From: Helicobacter canadensis MIT 98-5491
GTDB taxonomy: Bacteria > Campylobacterota > Campylobacteria > Campylobacterales > Helicobacteraceae
Assembly (NCBI RefSeq): GCF_000162575.1
Contig: NZ_CM000776.2
Span: 562,950-626,949 of the forward strand
Reading direction: 5' to 3'
Length of the DNA stretch: 64,000 bases
Both the position numbers and the translations under genes were made by a program. Positions 15,572 to 24,944 of the stretch are shown here, piece after piece. The notes under the pieces were generated by a model. It was not told where the DNA came from. It saw only the letters and a program-made list of their open reading frames with translations, and made no database searches. Within the stretch, counting starts at the first letter, position 1. Each line of letters opens with the position of its first letter.

Positions 15572-18262
15572 ATGGCTACCAAAACTTTAACCATTATTGA
15601 TACTTTTGGTTTTTTATTTCGGAGCTATTTTGCACTTCCGCCACTTAAGAATCACGAAGGATTTCCAACAGGACTTTTGACAGGCTTTGCAAAGTTGATT
15701 ATGCAGTTACATAAGGATTATCCTAAAGATTATCTAGTGTTTGCACTTGATTCTAAGGGAGAAAATTTTCGCAAACAAATTGATCCACTTTATAAAGCAA
15801 ATCGCCCAGAAGTGCCGCAAGATTTAAAATTGCAACTTGAGGTTGCCATAAGATGGGTGGAAGATATGGGCTTTAAAAATATTAGCATTGAAGGCTTTGA
15901 AGCAGATGATGTGATTGCTTCTATTAATAAGCAAGTCAATAAGCTTGATGTTAATGTGCGAATTATTAGTCACGACAAAGACCTTTATCAGCTAATCGAC
16001 AAAGACACTTTCTTATTTAATCCTAGCAAAAAAGAAGAAATTAGAGAAGAAGAATGCAAAGAAAAATATGGAGTTTATCCTAGCCAGTTTGTAGATTATC
16101 AAAGTATTGTTGGGGATAGTGCAGATAATGTTCCAGGAGTGAAAGGCATCGGTGCAAAGGGTGCTGTTAATTTGCTTAATAATTTTGGAAGCTTAGATAG
16201 CATTTATCAACATTTAGATGAGATTCCGCAAAAGCGAACTAGAGAACTTCTAAGTGCGGCTAAAGATGATGCGTATCGCAGTAGAGAGCTTGTAAAGCTT
16301 AGAGATGATTTATTGGAAGATTTTGATTTAAGCGAATGTGAAATGCCTCAAGATTCACCTTTGCTTAGGATTTTAGATTCATTAAGGGAATATGATTTAA
16401 ATAGTGTTTTGAAAAAATTACATAAAAATCCTATCACTAAAAAGAAAATTTCCCAAATTGAATCGCAAGAAAATGAACAAGAAAAAAAATTTATTTATAA
16501 AACCCATTTAATTGATAACGATTCAAAGCTTAAAGAATTTTTTTCAACATTGCCTAAAGAAAGTATTTTTTCTTTTGATACTGAAACAACTTCTTTAGAT
16601 GTAAGAAAGGCTAAAATTGTTGGTTTCTCTTTTAGTGTGAATGGTGTGGATTGTTATTATATTCCTATCGCACATAATTATTTAGGTGTGGAATCACAAG
16701 TGAGTTTGGAATGTGCTAGAGAATGCATTGAGCAGATTTTTCAATCACAATATGTGATTGGGCATAATCTTAAATACGATCTTGAAATTTTAAAAACAAA
16801 TTTTGATTTTGTTTTAGAAGATTTTTCAAAAGTGCGTGATAGTATGCTTTTGGCTTGGCTTTTGCAGAGTGATACACTTTGTAATTTAGATTTCTTAATG
16901 AAAAAATATTTTAATCATGAGATGATTCATTACAAAGACATTGTAGGTAAAAATGAGAATTTTTCAAATATTTTAATTCAACATGCGTGTGAGTATGCTA
17001 GTGAAGATGCAGCGGCTTGCTATCAACTTTACTTTAAATTACGGGGATTAATGGATGAATCACTTTTAGAGATTGCACAAAAAGTGGAATTTCCCTTTAT
17101 TCAAAGTTTAATGAATATGGAATTATCTGGGATTAAAATTGATTTGGAATATTTTTTAGGGTTAAATGCAGAAACAAGAGAAAAGCTACATCAAATTTCT
17201 GAAGAAATTTTTGTTTTAGCTAATAAGCGTTTCAATCTTAATTCGCCTCAGCAGTTGGCTAGTATTTTATTTGATGATTTGAAGCTAGAAGCAAGTAAAA
17301 AGACTAAATCTGGCTATAGCACTTCTGAATTGGTGTTAAATTCTCTCTATGATTCACATCCCATTATCCCTAAAATTTTAGAATATAGAGAATCTTTTAA
17401 ACTCTATAGCACTTATATTGAGCCTTTAATTGAACACGCTAAAAGTGATTTGGAGCATCGAATCTATACTTCTTTTATGCAGACAGGCACTAGCACGGGA
17501 CGCCTTAGTTCTAAGAATCCTAATTTGCAAAATATTCCTGTGAAAACTTTGGAGGGAAGACGCATACGCAAGGGATTTATTGCAAAAGAAAATTGTTTGC
17601 TTATTAGTTTGGATTATTCGCAAATTGAATTGCGTCTTTTGGCACATTTTTCACAAGATAAGGCAATGATAGATGCATTTTTGCAAGATGCAGATATTCA
17701 TCTAGAAACAGCCAAAAAGATTTTCGGTGAGGAAATGGCACAAGAGAAGCGAGCAGTTGCTAAGAGTATTAATTTTGGTTTAATTTATGGAATGGGTCCT
17801 AAAAAGCTTTCTGAAACTCTTAAAATTAATTTTCAAGAAGCCAAAACTTATATTCAAAATTATTTCACTTCCTTTCCGATGATTAAAAATTTTTTAAAGG
17901 AACAAGAAGAGTTTATTTTGGAAAATGGCTATTCTAAAACACTTTTAGGTAGAATGAGAAAATTTGATTTTGAAGGTGTTCAAGAATATCAAAAAGCAGC
18001 TTTTTTAAGGGAGGGTATTAATGCGATTTTTCAAGGTAGTGCAGCAGATATCATCAAAATGGCAATGAATAAAATTATGCATTCTTCCTTGGAATCAAAG
18101 TTGTTGTTGCAAGTGCATGATGAATTGATTTTTGAAGCTCCAAAAGAAATAGCTAGCAAGGAAGCTAAAAAGATTGCTTTAATTATGGAGAATATCGCTA
18201 CGCTAAGAGTGCCGCTTAAATGCAGTATAAGTATCGGAGAGAATTGGGGGGAATTAAAATAA
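15572..18262 (+). CDS. polA: DNA polymerase I
   Basis: Fills gaps in repair and replaces RNA primers. The 896 aa carry three domains. The 5'-3' flap exonuclease (about 1-280) has FEADDVIASI and GDSADNVPGVKGIGAK. The 3'-5' exonuclease (about 320-490) has FSFDTETTS near residue 335, HNLKYDLEI and YASEDAAACYQLY, so all proofreading motifs are intact. The polymerase domain has motif A SLDYSQIELRLLAH, motif B RAVAKSINFGLIYG and motif C LQVHDELIFE. It closely follows terC and faces the yej operon tail-to-tail with only eight bases between. Confidence 0.97.
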   Translation: MATKTLTIIDTFGFLFRSYFALPPLKNHEGFPTGLLTGFAKLIMQLHKDYPKDYLVFALDSKGENFRKQIDPLYKANRPEVPQDLKLQLEVAIRWVEDMGFKNISIEGFEADDVIASINKQVNKLDVNVRIISHDKDLYQLIDKDTFLFNPSKKEEIREEECKEKYGVYPSQFVDYQSIVGDSADNVPGVKGIGAKGAVNLLNNFGSLDSIYQHLDEIPQKRTRELLSAAKDDAYRSRELVKLRDDLLEDFDLSECEMPQDSPLLRILDSLREYDLNSVLKKLHKNPITKKKISQIESQENEQEKKFIYKTHLIDNDSKLKEFFSTLPKESIFSFDTETTSLDVRKAKIVGFSFSVNGVDCYYIPIAHNYLGVESQVSLECARECIEQIFQSQYVIGHNLKYDLEILKTNFDFVLEDFSKVRDSMLLAWLLQSDTLCNLDFLMKKYFNHEMIHYKDIVGKNENFSNILIQHACEYASEDAAACYQLYFKLRGLMDESLLEIAQKVEFPFIQSLMNMELSGIKIDLEYFLGLNAETREKLHQISEEIFVLANKRFNLNSPQQLASILFDDLKLEASKKTKSGYSTSELVLNSLYDSHPIIPKILEYRESFKLYSTYIEPLIEHAKSDLEHRIYTSFMQTGTSTGRLSSKNPNLQNIPVKTLEGRRIRKGFIAKENCLLISLDYSQIELRLLAHFSQDKAMIDAFLQDADIHLETAKKIFGEEMAQEKRAVAKSINFGLIYGMGPKKLSETLKINFQEAKTYIQNYFTSFPMIKNFLKEQEEFILENGYSKTLLGRMRKFDFEGVQEYQKAAFLREGINAIFQGSAADIIKMAMNKIMHSSLESKLLLQVHDELIFEAPKEIASKEAKKIALIMENIATLRVPLKCSISIGENWGELK

Positions 18263-18270
18263 GTAAAAAA

Positions 18271-18813
18271 TCACTCTAGATTCTCTTGGGCTATTCCCCT
18301 TAGAGTGCTTTTGATGCATTCCATTTCTTTTGCCCATTCTTTCCATAGCCCCTTTCTTTCGTTTCTTGCAACATTCTCTAATGTTTCTAAATTTGCAATA
18401 ACTTCTCCTTGAGTGAGATCAAAATATTGAACCACTCCATAACCATCTTTGATAATTTGCTCATTAAATAAATTTCCTCCATTTTGTAAAAAACACCAGC
18501 CATTTTGGTAGCTTAGGAAGTATTGTTGTTCAGAAAAAATTTTGTTTTGCGTGTAATTCATTGCAAAATGACGCATTGCCTTTAGGGTTTTTGGGTCAAT
18601 TTCACAAATCTCTGATTGGAAGTTTTTACTAGGGGTAGCCACACCATAAAGCTGACAATAAAGCTTTCCAAAATCTTTAGAATAAACTCCAAAAAGTGCA
18701 GGAGCATAAATAGATTTTAGAATCGCTTGTAAGGCAACGGGAGTGAAAACAAGAGAAAAAAGCGGTAAGGCTAATAAGAATAAAGCCAAAAGGGCGAATT
18801 TAAAGAATTTCAT
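18271..18813 (-). CDS. Secreted or anchored SNase-like domain protein
   Basis: The 180 aa start with a basic-hydrophobic signal or anchor (MKFFKFALLALFLLALPLF). The C-terminal half resembles staphylococcal-nuclease (SNase/TNase) domains: NEQIIKDGYGVVQYF, then a helix and ARNERKGLWKEW. The catalytic Arg and Glu of active nucleases are not evident in the expected places, so it may be a non-catalytic homologue. Its ATGA start overlaps the yejF stop by four bases, which makes it the last gene of the yej operon. Any functional tie to peptide uptake is unknown. Confidence 0.7.
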   Translation of the reverse strand: MKFFKFALLALFLLALPLFSLVFTPVALQAILKSIYAPALFGVYSKDFGKLYCQLYGVATPSKNFQSEICEIDPKTLKAMRHFAMNYTQNKIFSEQQYFLSYQNGWCFLQNGGNLFNEQIIKDGYGVVQYFDLTQGEVIANLETLENVARNERKGLWKEWAKEMECIKSTLRGIAQENLE

Positions 18814-20363
18814 TGAATCCCACTTGCTTTGAGAAGATTTTGCACATAAGGATTTTTTGGATTTTTAAAGACTTCTTGGGTTTTGCCACACTCAAGGGCT
18901 TCTCCATTTTTTAATACAATGACATTTTGGCAAAGAGTGGCAATAACGCTTAAATCGTGACTGATGCAGAGATAGCTCAAACGATATTGTTGTGCCAATC
19001 TTAAAAGAAGGTTGAGGATTTGTTTTTGTGTGTTTTTATCTAAAGCACTCGTTGGCTCATCAAGCAGCAAGACTTTTGGTTTTAGAATCAAACTTCTTGC
19101 GATACTCACTCTTTGCCTTTGTCCGCCACTTAATTCATTGGGATAACGCTCCAAAAAACTTTCATCTAAGTTTGTATCCAAAAGAGCTTGTTTGATTCTT
19201 GCTTGATGATCTTTAATGTGATGAGCAATTAGTCCTTCTGCTAGGATTTGAGCGATTGTCATTTTGGGATTAAGTGAGCTAAAGGGATCTTGAAAAATCA
19301 TTTGGATATTTTTTCTAAAATCCCTTAATTTTTCTCCTTGGAGTGAAAAGAAATCTTGATGAAGTAAATCCACTTTGCCTTTGGATTCTACTAAGCGACA
19401 AATAGCGTTTGCTAGAGAAGTTTTACCGCTACCTGATTCTCCAATAATGCCTAAACTCTCCCCCTCTCTTAACTCAAAACTAAGAGGTTTAAGAGCTTCA
19501 AAACTCTCCAAAGTTTTTCCAAAAAAACTTTTTTTAGTAGGATATGAAACTTGCAAATTTTGAACCCTTAAGAGTGGTTTGCCAAAATCTAAATGGGTAT
19601 TGTAAGAGAAATGAAGGGATTGCACTAAAAGTTTAGTGTAAGGATTTTGTGGATTTTTAAAAATATCTTGTGTGGGACCTCTCTCAATGATTTCGCCTTG
19701 TTTTAATACAAGGATGGTTTTGCAGAGTTTGGAGATGACTAAGAGATCGTGACTAATAAATAAAATACTAAGATGAAGTTTTTTTTGTAGAGATTGCAAA
19801 AGCAAAAGAATTTGTTCTTGCGTGGTGGAATCTAAAGCGGTTGTGGGTTCATCAGCAATAAGAAGTTTAGGAGAGTTTGCAAGGGCAATGGCAATGCAGA
19901 TTCTCTGCCTTTGTCCTCCGCTTAATTTATAAGGATATGATTCTAGCACTTTTTGTGGTAAATGGACATTTTCTAAAAGCTCTATTAATTTGCTTTGAAG
20001 ATCTGTTTTGGAGAGATTTGGATTATGGATTAAAAGTGTTTCAGCGAGTTGTTTTTTGATTTTATGAAGTGGATTTAGGGCGCTTAGTGGTTCTTGAAAA
20101 ATATAGCTAATTTCTTTACCGCGAATGTTTTGCATTTTAATTGGTGAGTATTGAAGCAAATTTTGTCCTAAAAAGCTAATTTCACCTTTTTGATATTGGA
20201 GATTAGGCAGGAGTTGTAAAATAGCATTACCTAGCATAGATTTTCCACTGCCTGATTCTCCAACAATCCCTAAAATACTTCCTTCTTCAAGCTCAAAAGA
20301 AATGTTTTTTAGATTGAAGTTGCCAAGTTTTAAACAGAGATCTTTAATTTCTAAAAGTTTCAT
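18810..20363 (-). CDS. yejF: Peptide ABC importer, fused dual ATP-binding protein
   Basis: The 517 aa join two complete ABC ATPase domains that power uptake by YejB/YejE. Domain 1 has Walker A GESGSGKSML, signature LSGGQRQR and Walker B LLIADEPTTALD. Domain 2 has GESGSGKTSL, LSGGQRQR and LLLDEPTSALD. The oligopeptide-type C-terminal tails follow each. The two-in-one arrangement is the YejF form. It overlaps yejE by 20 bases and the SNase-like gene by four. Confidence 0.95.
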   Translation of the reverse strand: MKLLEIKDLCLKLGNFNLKNISFELEEGSILGIVGESGSGKSMLGNAILQLLPNLQYQKGEISFLGQNLLQYSPIKMQNIRGKEISYIFQEPLSALNPLHKIKKQLAETLLIHNPNLSKTDLQSKLIELLENVHLPQKVLESYPYKLSGGQRQRICIAIALANSPKLLIADEPTTALDSTTQEQILLLLQSLQKKLHLSILFISHDLLVISKLCKTILVLKQGEIIERGPTQDIFKNPQNPYTKLLVQSLHFSYNTHLDFGKPLLRVQNLQVSYPTKKSFFGKTLESFEALKPLSFELREGESLGIIGESGSGKTSLANAICRLVESKGKVDLLHQDFFSLQGEKLRDFRKNIQMIFQDPFSSLNPKMTIAQILAEGLIAHHIKDHQARIKQALLDTNLDESFLERYPNELSGGQRQRVSIARSLILKPKVLLLDEPTSALDKNTQKQILNLLLRLAQQYRLSYLCISHDLSVIATLCQNVIVLKNGEALECGKTQEVFKNPKNPYVQNLLKASGIQ

Positions 20364-21402
20364 TGTTTCCCTTTAAGCAATCCCGTAATCCCTCGCCAAT
20401 AAAGACTAAAAGACAAAGTAAGATACTAAGAGTAAAGAATCCGCTTAGTCCTAGCCAAGGGGCATTAAGATTGTTTTTGCCTTGTGCTAAAATCTCTCCT
20501 AAACTCGCATTGGGTGGTGGCAATCCAAGTCCCAAAAAATCCAAAGAAGCTAGAGTGGTAATACTTCCACATAAAATAAAAGGCAGATAGGTTAGCAAAG
20601 CTACAAGAGCATTAGGTAAAATATGGTAGAAAATAATTCGATAATGACCTACCCCAAGCATTTTTGCAGCTTTAATGTAATCAAGATTCCTCACTTTTAA
20701 AAATTCTGCTCTCACAAAAGGGACAAGCGTAATCCAAGAAAATAAAAGCACGGCAAAAAGGATAGTCCAAAAGGTTGGCTGCAATAAACTAGCTAAAATA
20801 ATCAAGATAAATAAAATAGGCATTCCACTCCAAATTTCAATGAGTCTTTGTCCAAATAAATCAATTTTCCCTCCAAAATATCCACAAATAGCACCAACTA
20901 CAAGCCCAATAATGGAGCTAAAAAAGGTGAGAATAAAAGCAAAGAGTATAGAAGTCTTAAGTCCATAAAGCAAACGCGCTACAACATCTCTGCCTAAATC
21001 ATCAGTGCCTAGAGGGTTTAAAAGGCTTGGTGGAGTAGGAGCAGGAGAGGGGAGTGTGTAGATGATTGTATCATAAGAATAAGGGATAAGTGGCATAATT
21101 AAAAAGCCTTTTTGGTTGATTAAATCTCGTAAATAAGGATCATTATAATTAGCCTCACTCTCAAAATCTCCCCCAAAGGTGGTTTCAGGATAGTTTTTAA
21201 AAATAGGAAAATAGTTTTGATTGTCATAGCGGATATAAAGAGGCTTGTCATTGGCGATAAATTCCGCATTAAGGCTAATAATGAAAATTGCTAAAAAAAT
21301 CCATAGGGAATAAAAGGCTTTTTTGTTGGCTTTAAAAGTGTGGTAATGTCGTAGCGTGAAAAATCCCATTTTATACCTTTTGGAAGTGGATTCTAGGATC
21401 AA
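20344..21402 (-). CDS. yejE: Peptide ABC importer permease YejE
   Basis: A 352 aa inner-membrane permease of the oligopeptide/nickel DppC class. A long periplasmic segment after the first helix (residues about 50-130) is typical for YejE. The GTDDLGRDVVARLLYG block precedes the transmembrane core, and the EAA-like loop AAKMLGVGHYRIIFYHILPNA contacts the ATPase. It overlaps yejB upstream by 32 bases and yejF downstream by 20, so translation is tightly coupled. Confidence 0.94.
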   Translation of the reverse strand: MILESTSKRYKMGFFTLRHYHTFKANKKAFYSLWIFLAIFIISLNAEFIANDKPLYIRYDNQNYFPIFKNYPETTFGGDFESEANYNDPYLRDLINQKGFLIMPLIPYSYDTIIYTLPSPAPTPPSLLNPLGTDDLGRDVVARLLYGLKTSILFAFILTFFSSIIGLVVGAICGYFGGKIDLFGQRLIEIWSGMPILFILIILASLLQPTFWTILFAVLLFSWITLVPFVRAEFLKVRNLDYIKAAKMLGVGHYRIIFYHILPNALVALLTYLPFILCGSITTLASLDFLGLGLPPPNASLGEILAQGKNNLNAPWLGLSGFFTLSILLCLLVFIGEGLRDCLKGNNETFRN

Positions 21403-22408
21403 TTAAAACATAGAGTAAATCGCTAATTAGCGTGATGATTAAGCCAAAAAGTGTAAAAAGATATAAGGTCCCAAAAATCACAGGATAATCACGCGTAATA
21501 ATGGATTCATAGCCAAGCAATCCTAAACCATCTAAAGAAAAAATGATTTCCACCAAAAGTGATCCAGTAAGTAAGATTCCAAGTAGAGCTTGAGGAATTG
21601 ATGAGAGGATTAAAAGCATTGCATTGCGAAAAATATGGCGATAGAGCACTTGATTTTGGTTTAGTCCTTTGGCAAAGGCAAGTTTGACATATTGTTTATG
21701 GATTTCTTCTAAAAAGGAATTTTTTGAAAGTAAAGTTAAGGTTGCAAATCCTCCAATACTAAGAGCAATAACAGGCAATGTAATATGCCAAAAATAATCT
21801 TTTATTTTTCCTATTAAGGAAAGTGATTCGAAGTTATCGCCTATGATTCCACGCAAAGGAAACCAACTAAAATAAGTGCCTCCAGCAAAGAAAATAATCA
21901 GTATCAAGGCAAAAAGAAAGGTAGGAATTGCATTGCCAATAATGATGAGTGTGCTTGTGAAGTGATCAAAAGGAGTGCCATTATGGATAGCTTTTTTAAT
22001 GCCTAAGGGAATGGAGATAAGATAAATAAGCAAAGTGCTCCAAAGCCCAAGAGAAATAGAAACAGGAAGTTTTTCTACAAGGAGATCTAGCACGGAAGCA
22101 TTTTTGTAAAAACTCTCTCCAAAGTCTAAGAAAACATAGTTTTTTAGCATCAAAAAATATCTCTCTAACAGCGGTTTGTCAAAGCCATAAAGGGCATTAA
22201 TTTTGTTGATCATTTCTGAATCTAGCCCTTGATTTTTGTAGATTCCACCACTAGCGACTTCACCTTGCAAATTATGTGATTCTAGTTTGGCAATCATTTG
22301 CTCAACAGGACCACCTGGAGCGGCTTGAATAATGAAGAAATTAAGCGTGATGATTCCAAGTAAAGTAGGAATGATAAGCAAAAGCCTTTTAAGAATATAA
22401 ATCCCCAC
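21371..22408 (-). CDS. yejB: Peptide ABC importer permease YejB
   Basis: The 345 aa DppB-class permease starts MGIYILKRLLLIIPTLLGI, the usual N-terminal helix. It contains NFFIIQAAPGGPVEQM, six membrane helices and the EAA loop KLAFAKGLNQNQVLYRHIFRNA. It pairs with YejE to form the channel. It begins ten bases after yejA. In E. coli and relatives the Yej system imports peptides such as microcin C; here the substrate is inferred only as oligopeptides. Confidence 0.94.
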   Translation of the reverse strand: MGIYILKRLLLIIPTLLGIITLNFFIIQAAPGGPVEQMIAKLESHNLQGEVASGGIYKNQGLDSEMINKINALYGFDKPLLERYFLMLKNYVFLDFGESFYKNASVLDLLVEKLPVSISLGLWSTLLIYLISIPLGIKKAIHNGTPFDHFTSTLIIIGNAIPTFLFALILIIFFAGGTYFSWFPLRGIIGDNFESLSLIGKIKDYFWHITLPVIALSIGGFATLTLLSKNSFLEEIHKQYVKLAFAKGLNQNQVLYRHIFRNAMLLILSSIPQALLGILLTGSLLVEIIFSLDGLGLLGYESIITRDYPVIFGTLYLFTLFGLIITLISDLLYVLIDPRIHFQKV

Positions 22409-22418
22409 GCAAATTTCC

Positions 22419-24230
22419 TTAGCGCCTAAAAGAAGGATAGTTTTCTTGTATTTTTAGGAGTTTATTTTCATTAACCCACCAAGTTTCAAATCCTACATCA
22501 TAAATAGGAGTAATTTTGGGGTGTTCTAAAAAATTCCAAAAAGCAATTCGGAAGGTTTTTGTATGATAATGGGGAATCACATAATAATTCCACAAAAGCA
22601 CTCTATCAAGTGCCCTTGTTGCAGTGAGCAAGTCTTGATAGTCTTCAGCATTAATCACTTTTTGTATGAGAGAATCAATGACAGGATTTTTGATTCCTGC
22701 GTAATTATAGCTGCCCTCTGCATCAGCAGCGCTAGATCCCCAAAAAAAGCTTTGCTCATTGCCTGGAGAGAGACTTTGAGGGAAAACCCCTACAATCATA
22801 TCATAATCAAAAGTGCGAAGTTGGTTAATATATTGACTAATATCAACTAGTCTAATTTTCATTTCAATACCTAAAATTTGCAGGTTCTTAGCAAAGGGTA
22901 TAGCAACGCGTTCCATCGCAGGAGAAACGAGTAAAAGTTCAAAAACAAATGGTTGATTGTTTTTATCATAAAGCTTACCATTTTTTGTTACAAAACCAGC
23001 TTCTTTGAGAAGTTTTTGTGCTTTTTTAAGATTGTCTCTATTGTTTCCATTGCCTTGTGTGGTAGGGAGTTTAAAACTTTGTGTAAAAAGCTCTTGTGGG
23101 AGATTATCTTTAAAAGATTCAAGGAGTTTTAATTCTTCTCCAAGTGGAATTCCAACGCTTGCAAATTCGGAATTATCAAAAAAGCTTGTTGTCCTTGCAT
23201 ATTGATTGAAAAAGAGATTTTTATTGCTCCATTCAAAGTCAAATGCTAACCCTAAAGCTTCTCTTACTTTGATGTCTTGAAAAATATTTTTGCGTAAATT
23301 AAAAACAAAACCTTGCATTCCGCTAGAGAGAGAGTGCAAGATTTCTTGTTTAATAATTTCGCCATTTTTGAGTGCCTTGCCATTATAACCTAAAGCCCAA
23401 TTTTTAGCACTCATTTCTTGTCTGTAGTCGTATCTCCCTGCCTTAAAAGCCTCAAGTGCTACAGAATCATCTTTGTAATAATCAAAAGTGATTCGATCAA
23501 AATTAAAATATCCAATGCGTGTTGGGTGATCTTTTGCCCAATAGTTTTCTACTCTTTTATAAGTGATGCTACGCCCAGCTTCAAAAGATTCGATTTTATA
23601 AGGACCACTTCCAAGTGGGATTCTTAGTGGGTTTGCTTTGGGGGTTGTGGTTTCATAATAGTGTTTAGGAAGAATAGGTAAATCCCCTAGAATTAAAGCT
23701 AATTCTCGATTTTTAGAATCTTTAAAATTAAAACGAATGGTGTGTTTATCCACCACAATAGCTTCTTTAATGTCCGCATAGTAGCGATTCATTGAAGGAT
23801 TTTCTCCGTGTGCGATAAGGTTAAAACTAAATTCAACATCAAAAGCCGTAATTTCCTTACCATCGTTAAATCTTGCATTAGGATCAAGATGAAAAATGAC
23901 AAAGGTATTGTCTTTTGCTCTTTGGATTTGTTTGGCAATAAGCCCATATTGGCTACTTGGTTCATCTAAAGAACGCACCATTAAAGTATCATAAATAAGG
24001 TGTAATCCTTGAGCACTTGTGCCTTTAAGTAAAAAATCATAAAAACTATCAAAAGTTCCAATGGCATATTCTTTGATATGTCCTCCCTTTGGGGCATCAG
24101 GATTAACATAGTCAAAATGTTTGAAGTTTTTGTATTTTACTTCACCATTGATAGCAAAGGCATTGTTGCTGTAGGTGTCCGCACTAAAAAGATATAAAGC
24201 AAAGAAAAAAAGAAAAAATAAATAACGCAT
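22419..24230 (-). CDS. yejA: Peptide-binding periplasmic lipoprotein-like component YejA
   Basis: The 603 aa belong to the SBP_bac_5 solute-binding family. The start has a signal peptide (MRYLFFLFFFALYLFSADTY) without a lipobox Cys. The body has the family blocks YVNPDAPKGGHIKEY near residue 40, FNDGKEITAFDVEFSF and the C-terminal NYYVIPHYHTKTFRIAFW. It captures peptides in the periplasm for YejB/YejE/YejF. It is first of the five-gene operon, with an AAGGAA ribosome site and an extended -10 promoter upstream. Confidence 0.93.
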   Translation of the reverse strand: MRYLFFLFFFALYLFSADTYSNNAFAINGEVKYKNFKHFDYVNPDAPKGGHIKEYAIGTFDSFYDFLLKGTSAQGLHLIYDTLMVRSLDEPSSQYGLIAKQIQRAKDNTFVIFHLDPNARFNDGKEITAFDVEFSFNLIAHGENPSMNRYYADIKEAIVVDKHTIRFNFKDSKNRELALILGDLPILPKHYYETTTPKANPLRIPLGSGPYKIESFEAGRSITYKRVENYWAKDHPTRIGYFNFDRITFDYYKDDSVALEAFKAGRYDYRQEMSAKNWALGYNGKALKNGEIIKQEILHSLSSGMQGFVFNLRKNIFQDIKVREALGLAFDFEWSNKNLFFNQYARTTSFFDNSEFASVGIPLGEELKLLESFKDNLPQELFTQSFKLPTTQGNGNNRDNLKKAQKLLKEAGFVTKNGKLYDKNNQPFVFELLLVSPAMERVAIPFAKNLQILGIEMKIRLVDISQYINQLRTFDYDMIVGVFPQSLSPGNEQSFFWGSSAADAEGSYNYAGIKNPVIDSLIQKVINAEDYQDLLTATRALDRVLLWNYYVIPHYHTKTFRIAFWNFLEHPKITPIYDVGFETWWVNENKLLKIQENYPSFRR

Positions 24231-24263
24231 CGTATTCCTTAGGTTTTTTAGAAAGCTTTTTTG

Positions 24264-24269
24264 ATTCTA
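24264..24269 (-). promoter_or_regulatory. Predicted extended -10 promoter of the yej operon
   Basis: On the minus strand TGCTAGAAT ends about 33 bases before the yejA start. It sits back-to-back with the promoter at 24318. Confidence 0.45.
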
Positions 24270-24317
24270 GCAAATAAAAGATTATTTTTGCTTAACATTT
24301 TATTCACATTTTTTTAT

Positions 24318-24323
24318 TATACT
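24318..24323 (+). promoter_or_regulatory. Predicted -10 box for the PepSY-type gene
   Basis: TATACT in a T-rich context 34 bases before the ATG at 24357, with an AAAGGA ribosome site between. Confidence 0.45.
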
Positions 24324-24356
24324 TTCGCTTCGAATTTTACTGCAAAAGGATTAACA

Positions 24357-24905
24357 ATGACAAAACAATTTCGGAACATTCACATTTATCTTAGTTTATT
24401 TTTTCTGCCAGTTGCATTAATGTATGCACTAACAGGGATTTTGTATATTAGCGGATTTGACCAAGATAGTGGGGCAACTAAGAATACCTATACCCTTAAT
24501 GCCGAGATTCCTAAGGGAGGAGAAGCAGAGGCGATGTTGAATTATTTGCAAAACAATAATATTCCTTTACCTTCTAAAACTGAACCTAAAGTGAATAAAA
24601 GTGGTGCTTTGAGTGTAGGTGGGACACATTATTCTGCAAGTATTGCTAAAAGTGGTGAAAATGTATGGACTATCACAACACTAAAGCGTTCTTTTATTGG
24701 CGATCTTATTATGCTTCATAAAGCAAAAGCAAAATGGTATTTTAATATTTTGGCTATAGGTTTTGGGATTACGCTAGTGTTGCTCTATCTTTCTGGACTT
24801 ATGATTACTTTGTTTAATTCTAAGAAAAATCGTGGAATTCAGTATGGAACAATTATGGCAGGTATTGTGGTGAGTGTTGTTTTGGGGGTTTTAAGCCTTT
24901 CTTAA
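24357..24905 (+). CDS. PepSY-associated transmembrane-helix protein
   Basis: About 182 aa starting at ATG 24357 (MTKQFRNIHIYLSLFFLP). This start has AAAGGA eight bases upstream and puts the promoter at 24318 outside the gene; the longer frame from 24261 would contain it. Three membrane segments are visible: residues about 10-30, 130-155 and 165-182. A periplasmic region between them contains LHKAKAKWYFNILAI. This is the compact PepSY_TM form, often linked to iron or redox functions at the membrane; no specific role can be assigned. It ends in a clear terminator. Confidence 0.8.
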   Translation: MTKQFRNIHIYLSLFFLPVALMYALTGILYISGFDQDSGATKNTYTLNAEIPKGGEAEAMLNYLQNNNIPLPSKTEPKVNKSGALSVGGTHYSASIAKSGENVWTITTLKRSFIGDLIMLHKAKAKWYFNILAIGFGITLVLLYLSGLMITLFNSKKNRGIQYGTIMAGIVVSVVLGVLSLS

Positions 24906-24909
24906 TTAT

Positions 24910-24934
24910 TTAGGTAGCTTTTTGGGCTACCTAA
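24910..24934. terminator. Bidirectional terminator between the PepSY-type gene and dnaJ
   Basis: Perfect nine-base stem TTAGGTAGC (24910-24918) and GCTACCTAA (24926-24934) around a seven-base loop, between convergent genes. T-rich tracts lie within the loop and downstream (TTTTTATTT). Confidence 0.75.
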
Positions 24935-24944
24935 TAAGAGCTTT

